This document shows positions 59,463 through 64,000 of a stretch of 64,000 bases of DNA, piece after piece. Position 1 is the stretch's first letter, and each line of letters begins with the position of its first letter. Made by a program: the position numbers and the translations under genes. Source of the stretch: Marinifilum breve (GTDB lineage: Bacteria > Bacteroidota > Bacteroidia > Bacteroidales > Marinifilaceae); the NCBI RefSeq assembly GCF_003202155.1, contig NZ_QFLI01000001.1, forward strand, positions 124,001 to 188,000, read 5' to 3'. Below the pieces are notes generated by a model. That model ran no database searches, had not been told where the DNA came from, and saw only the letters and a program-made list of their open reading frames with translations.

Positions 59463-60899
59463 TCATTTTGAATAAATGGCTTTCATTACTTTGCCATACT
59501 CATACTCTGAGCTTATTTCTTGTGCTGCATTGATTAAGGCATCTTTAATTTCCTTATCTTCCAAATCCATCTTGTGGGTTGCTGCTAAAAGAAAACTTGC
59601 CAGTTCGTAATTAGACGATATGTTATCTGATTTAGAAATAAGCACCAATTGCTGCTTTTTAGTCAAATTCCCTTTTATCAATAGGGTTTTATAAAATTTG
59701 CTTAACTCATAGCTTGATGAAATATCATCAGAAGCTTTCAATAAAAAGTCAAATCGATCCTCTCCCAATGGTTCATATTCAACCAATTGATCCAGAATTC
59801 CTTTATAGGTATAATCCGATGATATATTTCCTAACAGTTCATTAAATTGATTAAGATTCGATTTATTAACCATCTGTTCTCGAATCATGGAATTTATAAT
59901 TTGTCCCATCTCATAATCTGAAGATACTGATTCTGTAAGCTCGATAATTTTATCCACATTACCTGATGACAATCCTTCATCCTTGATAATCGATTTGATT
60001 ATCTGCGATTTCTCATAACTCGATGATAGTTCTTCAACCTCGTTCAAAACTTTATTTAATTGAGCTTCGGTTAGCTTATCATCAGCCAAAGCCATCTTCA
60101 TTAGGTTTGATTTCTCGTAAGAAGAACTGATCTCACCCATTGCATCAATAAAATGAGTAAAGTTTTCTTCGTTAAGCTCATTCAACTTATAAACTGATTT
60201 TAAAACCTGTGAAAGTTCATAATTAGATGAGATCTCTTCCAAACTATTAAAAAACTCTGCCGAAATTTCAGGATCCTGAATAAATACTGGATTGTATTTT
60301 TTGTAAATCTGAGACAATTCATAATCCGAATTAATTCGATATGGGAACTCTCTTAGCAAATTTTGTAGCTCGTTTTTATTTAGCTTATTATTCTTCAGCA
60401 AGTATTTTACCATGCGCGAACGATAGTAGTCGCTATCCGTCTCCTGTAATTCGTTCAAAAAACCTGTTACTCCCGATTTCTTGTATATTTTATTGACTCT
60501 GTTTTCAAGATCAAGCCCCGAATTTCTAACAATATCAGGAAGCATTTTCTTCATCCAAGCACGACCTTTAGGCTCAAAATCAACCTCTCTGCTTCCCTCA
60601 AAGTAACGATAGTTAACTCTACCTTCATCCGATCTGATGTATAACTTACGTCTCATACCGAAACTCACCATGCTTATTTTGATGTAAGCATCATCCGACA
60701 TGGCTTTTACATCGGTATAGTCATCATTAAATTCAATATCACCATTGGTAGAGATTTTTATATTTTCTACCCTCCAATTGTTATTCTTGGTAATCACAAT
60801 ATCCCAATCGCCATTACCTGGATTTCCAGCATTACATGATAATGTCGACAACATTACCATTGCCACTAGGCTAATTACAAATTGTAAATGTGTTTTCAT
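59463..60899 (-). CDS. Secreted protein built of 34-residue helical repeats
   Basis: 478 residues from the ATG at 60899 (upstream ATG at 60920 adds seven residues). Signal peptide about 1-22 with Cys near the cleavage site (LSC), so possibly a lipoprotein. Residues 25-110 form a beta-rich domain. From about residue 175 there are at least seven tandem 34-residue units opening with ISSxYExSxhhK (ISSNYELSQVLK, ISSSYEKSNLMK, LSSSYEKSQIIK, and so on). The length equals that of TPR or PPR units, but the consensus differs from both. Likely a solenoid on the cell surface or in the periplasm. Upstream of the LytS operon on the same strand. Confidence 0.75.
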   Translation of the reverse strand: MKTHLQFVISLVAMVMLSTLSCNAGNPGNGDWDIVITKNNNWRVENIKISTNGDIEFNDDYTDVKAMSDDAYIKISMVSFGMRRKLYIRSDEGRVNYRYFEGSREVDFEPKGRAWMKKMLPDIVRNSGLDLENRVNKIYKKSGVTGFLNELQETDSDYYRSRMVKYLLKNNKLNKNELQNLLREFPYRINSDYELSQIYKKYNPVFIQDPEISAEFFNSLEEISSNYELSQVLKSVYKLNELNEENFTHFIDAMGEISSSYEKSNLMKMALADDKLTEAQLNKVLNEVEELSSSYEKSQIIKSIIKDEGLSSGNVDKIIELTESVSSDYEMGQIINSMIREQMVNKSNLNQFNELLGNISSDYTYKGILDQLVEYEPLGEDRFDFLLKASDDISSSYELSKFYKTLLIKGNLTKKQQLVLISKSDNISSNYELASFLLAATHKMDLEDKEIKDALINAAQEISSEYEYGKVMKAIYSK

Positions 60900-61262
60900 A
60901 TGCTTGTATATTATTTTCATGACGTTTATATTTTATCCTACGATACAATATTCCGAATAAAGCATATAAGAAAAAAACAAATTGACATCAACTGTAGTTT
61001 CAATGTAATGAATTGTAAAAAGTATGTATTCAGAGGGAGTGATGGATAGAGACGGCATTCATGCCGTCTTAAAAAATAAGACGTAGATCTTAATCATTAT
61101 CTATGATCTAGCGAAAGAAAATTTCCTGCGCATTCAATAATTAATCCAATTAAATCGTATAAATCTGAGTCTAATTAAATCCGTAAATAATAGAATTGCT
61201 AATCCTTGTTGTTGGAATTATTATCACCCTCTGAAACCCGCATTAAATATAGGCTTACAAAA

Positions 61263-61338
61263 CGTCTATATCTTTTCTCAAAAACGTATAGACGTTCTGG
61301 GTAAAATGTCTATACGTTTTAGGCAATTCGTCTAAACG
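61263..61338. repeat. Four near-palindromic 10-mers at exact 22-bp period
   Basis: CGTCTATATC (61263), CGTATAGACG (61285), TGTCTATACG (61307), CGTCTAAACG (61329). Consensus CGTCTATACG; copy 2 is its exact reverse complement. Starts are exactly 22 bp apart, about two helical turns. Spacers differ. Confidence 0.9.
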
Positions 61339-61384
61339 TTTTTATAACTTGGTAATAAGGATTACGAATTTGAACAATACGAAA

Positions 61385-61413
61385 CAAAAAAAGCCACCTC
61401 AAACGAGATGGCC
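61385..61413 (-). terminator. Intrinsic terminator of fabG
   Basis: On the minus strand GCCATCTC-GTTT-GAGGTGGC (61412-61393, one G-T pair) followed by seven Ts (61386-61392). Lies 26 bp after the fabG stop. Confidence 0.85.
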
Positions 61414-61438
61414 CATATCTTATAATATGTGACATTTC

Positions 61439-62185
61439 TTACATGTTCATACCACCACAAACGTGAAGTGTTTGACCTGTTACGTATGAAGACAAATCAG
61501 ATCCTAAGTAAACACAAGTTTGAGCAATTTCTTCTGGTGTACCACCACGTTTCAATGGAATTTTTCCAGCCCACTCTTTTACTACATCCTCTGGCAATTT
61601 ACCAGTCATTTCAGTAATGATGAAACCTGGAGCAATAGCGTTAGAACGGATACCTCTTGAACCTAACTCTTTAGCTACAGATTTAGTAAATCCGATGATA
61701 CCAGCTTTAGATGCTGAGTAGTTTGCCTGACCAGCGTTACCGCTAACACCAACTACAGAACTCATGTTGATGATAGAACCACTACGCTGCTTCAACATTG
61801 TTCTTTGAGCTGCTTTGGTAAAGTTGAAAACAGATTTCAAGTTAACGTTGATTACTGCATCCCACTGCTCTTCAGTCATACGCATTAATAAAGTATCTTT
61901 AGTAATACCAGCATTGTTTACCAAGATGTCAATAGCACCAAATTCTTTTACGATTTCAGCAACTACCTTATCAGTATCAGCAAAGTTACTTGCGTCAGAA
62001 GCATATCCTTTTGCTTTTACTCCGTAAGAAGCAATTTCTTTTTCAGTTTCGATAGCTTGCTCGTTGTAGAACAAGTCAGTAAAAGCAACATTACAACCTT
62101 GTTTTGCAAATTCAATTGCAACCGCTTTACCAATACCGCGAGAAGCACCGGTAACAATCGCTGTTTTTCCTTCTAATAACTTCAT
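61439..62185 (-). CDS. fabG: 3-oxoacyl-ACP reductase
   Basis: 248 residues from the ATG at 62185, the standard FabG length; a start at 62239 adds 18 residues. TGASRGIG (about 12-19), NNAGIT (about 90-95), catalytic Ser in INMSSVVG, YSASK (about 154-158), and the C-terminal GGMNM. Reduces 3-oxoacyl-ACP with NADPH in fatty acid synthesis. Single gene here, with no other fab gene next to it, but with a good -7 element (62272-62279) and terminator. Confidence 0.93.
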   Translation of the reverse strand: MKLLEGKTAIVTGASRGIGKAVAIEFAKQGCNVAFTDLFYNEQAIETEKEIASYGVKAKGYASDASNFADTDKVVAEIVKEFGAIDILVNNAGITKDTLLMRMTEEQWDAVINVNLKSVFNFTKAAQRTMLKQRSGSIINMSSVVGVSGNAGQANYSASKAGIIGFTKSVAKELGSRGIRSNAIAPGFIITEMTGKLPEDVVKEWAGKIPLKRGGTPEEIAQTCVYLGSDLSSYVTGQTLHVCGGMNM

Positions 62186-62271
62186 GTGAAATTCTATTTT
62201 TATTAAAAATATATTCTTAATTAAGGATGATGTTCCCACTCATACAAGAGCCCAAACACCAAAATCGCTAA

Positions 62272-62279
62272 CAAATATA
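62272..62279 (-). promoter_or_regulatory. Putative -7 element for fabG
   Basis: TATATTTG on the minus strand, 86 bp upstream of the fabG start. No clear -33 box. Confidence 0.4.
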
Positions 62280-62609
62280 AAATATTTTCAGGGATATCTA
62301 CTTTTGTTTATGTCTCATAAAAAGAAAGCACTTCCACATTTGATAATTTCCTTTGCCAAACTGATCTTACTACACAGCACAATCCCAACACATTACAAAC
62401 TTTAACCTATTTAATTAAGCTGTAAATTTCGTCTAGAATTTCGCTAGCTTTTCCTTGAAGAAAAAATTCTTTATTCGCTATTGTATTATTGCCCTGTCAG
62501 TTAACTGTTTTTTTACAGTTTTGAGCATACAGATTGTGTATGCATTTTTAATAACTAGCTGGTTATTAATGTAACAAACTTAGTAATAATAAATGATTTT
62601 CTAGAATAA

Positions 62610-62638
62610 AAAAGGAGCTACATTCATCAGTAACTCCT
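62610..62638 (-). terminator. Intrinsic terminator of the helicase gene
   Basis: On the minus strand AGGAGTTAC pairs with GTAGCTCCT around an 8-nt loop, followed by six Ts. Confidence 0.8.
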
Positions 62639-62697
62639 ATTAAATTGGCACAGGTCTTAATAAGTTTTATTTAAAAATATCATTCCCCTTTAAAATT

Positions 62698-64000
62698 CTA
62701 CATATACGATTCCAACTGGACTTTCTCCCATTTTGAAATATTATTGTTGAGATATGCTTTATTCAATTTCTTTTGAATATATCTATCCGTAAACTTTAAC
62801 GGCTCATCCCTCAGCTTCTCATCATCAAACAATTTTTTTAAATTAATAGCTAATTCCCTTGGAATACCATATTCTATTAATCTTCTAGTACTATAATTAT
62901 ATGCACCTTGTTCCATAAAAGATAAAATTGGGTTTTCATCATCCTCAAAATGTAGAATCGGGTATAATAACTTAGGTATTTGAAATACAATTGTAGTATT
63001 TAACAATTCCAAAATCTTATCTATTTCTTCTTCCGAAGGAACACCACCCCATTTTACTATTTGATTTATTGGCTTCTCTCTACACCATTCTTGTGCATTG
63101 ATTAAACACTTCTTAAGCAAACGATCATTTTCTATCCCTAAATACTTCGAATAATAATAAGGTGATACTGATTTTATCATGTTAATTACCCCCTGTAATT
63201 TATCAACAAAATGTAAATCAAAGGGTGAAGATGGCAACTTATGATATTTCCTATTCAAATATAACTCATTCAAAACAAATGGGTCCCAATGTGAATTTTT
63301 AATAATAATCTCCTTTGGAACATCGAGTTTTTTCAATTGATCTCGCACAGCTTTATATTCGGTTTCGGATAGATAAATTCCAGTATTTCTTAAACGCTCT
63401 ATCGAATTCTTTTTATGTTTCAATACCATATGCCGTACATGGATTGAAAGATCATTAAACGAGTTCTCTTCAACTATTTTATCCCCTTGAGATAAAGTTT
63501 TTCGAATTTCAATTTCGTTTTCCTTAAACCTTACTCCATAACCTGAAGAAACTTCTTTCTCTGGATATTCATAAAGTTTAGTTTGTGTATCTTCAAATGC
63601 ATTTTCATCCAAAATAATAGCCCTACCTACAAAATCTTTCATTAATCTACCTGCTCTTCCTCGTAGATTTGCAAACTCATAAGGAGTTAATTTTGCGCCT
63701 TGTTTCTTATTGGACAAATTTTGATTTCTAGCAATTATATTTTTAGCTGGTAAATTTACACCTTGCATCAATGTTGTTGTACAAACAATATTCTTTATTA
63801 CATTTTTTGAAAACGCCTTTTCAACAACCATTCTAATATATTGAGGTACATTTGCATGATGGTATGCTGTTGAATTATTCAAACAATTAACTAAAGAATA
63901 ATTTGGGTGTATGCTCGATGAGATATATTTAATCAAACTTTGTAAATCCTGATTCGGGTTATGATTTCTTTTTGCTATAGAGCCTGCTATTTTATTTGCA
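62698..64000 (-). CDS. Ski2-like superfamily 2 helicase, C-terminal part (5' end outside window)
   Basis: The frame is open to the right edge (ANKIAGSIAKRNHNPN encoded before the first in-frame TTG at 63936). What is seen is the end of RecA domain 2 with VCTTTLMQGVNLPAKN (motif V, about 60 codons into the visible part) and LRGRAGRLMKD (motif VI, QRxGRAGR-type), as in Ski2/Hel308-like helicases, followed by a long C-terminal region without recognised motifs. The N-terminal ATPase motifs lie outside. Could be a DNA repair or defence helicase; the context in view does not decide. A terminator follows the gene. Confidence 0.8.
   Translation of the reverse strand, partial: ANKIAGSIAKRNHNPNQDLQSLIKYISSSIHPNYSLVNCLNNSTAYHHANVPQYIRMVVEKAFSKNVIKNIVCTTTLMQGVNLPAKNIIARNQNLSNKKQGAKLTPYEFANLRGRAGRLMKDFVGRAIILDENAFEDTQTKLYEYPEKEVSSGYGVRFKENEIEIRKTLSQGDKIVEENSFNDLSIHVRHMVLKHKKNSIERLRNTGIYLSETEYKAVRDQLKKLDVPKEIIIKNSHWDPFVLNELYLNRKYHKLPSSPFDLHFVDKLQGVINMIKSVSPYYYSKYLGIENDRLLKKCLINAQEWCREKPINQIVKWGGVPSEEEIDKILELLNTTIVFQIPKLLYPILHFEDDENPILSFMEQGAYNYSTRRLIEYGIPRELAINLKKLFDDEKLRDEPLKFTDRYIQKKLNKAYLNNNISKWEKVQLESYM

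Larger units (their letters stand above)
60900..61438. other. Intergenic region with hairpin and 22-bp motif array
   Basis: 539 bp without a gene. Contains a hairpin AGACGGCAT-TC-ATGCCGTCT (61050-61069), a four-copy 22-bp-period array (61263-61338) and the fabG terminator (61385-61412). Confidence 0.6.
62186..62697. other. Intergenic region between fabG and the helicase
   Basis: 512 bp. It holds the fabG promoter element and the helicase terminator (62610-62638). I see no gene, RNA or repeat in the remaining 320 bp. Confidence 0.5.

Noticed and set aside
1-64000. tRNA, rRNA or tmRNA genes
   Set aside because: No cloverleaf with TTCRA/T-loop and CCA-proximal pairing, and no rRNA-like stretch was recognised by eye in intergenic DNA; a covariance search could still find a small RNA.

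Overview
The window looks like a chromosome segment of a marine, at least partly anaerobic member of the Bacteroidota. The Marinilabiliales/Marinifilaceae type is my inference, not a database result. Reasons: low G+C; many TAnnTTTG-type -7 promoter elements and almost no Shine-Dalgarno sequences; LytS/LytTR systems, AraC regulators with membrane N-termini and lipoproteins typical of the phylum; and large intergenic regions full of short hairpin repeats. I see no rRNA, tRNA or CRISPR array.

Layout. 1-5.7 kb: end of a histidine kinase, a Gre-like factor, then a membrane AraC regulator followed by a reductive dehalogenase operon (rdhA, an rdhB-like anchor, an rdhC-like flavin/Fe-S membrane protein and an unlisted 31-residue membrane peptide). 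5.7-10.4 kb: a SEC-C protein, purT and two repeat-rich non-coding stretches, with a 365-bp-period duplication full of hairpins and an 11-bp tandem array. 11.1-15.8 kb: the most unusual region. A XerC/D-like tyrosine recombinase is followed on the same strand by three complete and one truncated attC-like sites that separate single-gene units (thioredoxin-like protein, two membrane proteins of unknown function, GreB). For the first three units the ends are exact reverse complements; the fourth has one mismatch. This is the signature of integron gene cassettes. 15.8-16.9 kb: decaying small genes. 17-19.6 kb: LysR regulator with YeiH and TauE-type exporters. 19.8-28.8 kb: housekeeping and transport genes (SDR/phosphoesterase operon, MBL hydrolase, Crp, ThrE, SulP).

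29-33.8 kb: a nine-gene minus-strand operon (DUF134 regulator, two NifX-like proteins, a 59-residue DUF5320-like protein, DUF89 protein, two ferredoxin-containing MinD-type ATPases, thioesterase, DUF4405 membrane protein). It is driven by a clear promoter with a perfect 14-bp palindrome between its two boxes. 34-47.6 kb: trpB, arfB, class I fumarase, a giant FtsX-type permease, bifunctional glutathione synthesis gene gshF, MATE, DoxX, MFS. 47.6-50.9 kb: a helical protein of unknown function followed by a mirror-symmetric array of six CTTGC and six GCAAG motifs at 20-21 bp spacing, a pseudogene with one in-frame stop, and an ECF sigma/membrane protein pair flanked by matching double-hairpin repeats. 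51-62.2 kb: YkgJ, SfsA, an ATP-grasp protein, a lipoprotein, Crp/Fnr, a secreted nickel superoxide dismutase with a natural C-terminal His5 tail, a LytS kinase plus LytS pseudokinase plus LytTR regulator, a secreted protein of 34-residue repeats, a 22-bp-period motif array and fabG. The right edge cuts a Ski2-like helicase.

How the parts may work together: anaerobic metabolism (reductive dehalogenation, Fe-S ATPases, class I fumarase) is combined with oxygen defence (Ni-SOD, glutathione, Crp/Fnr regulators). The cassette region and the phased motif arrays are the best candidates for poorly described systems.
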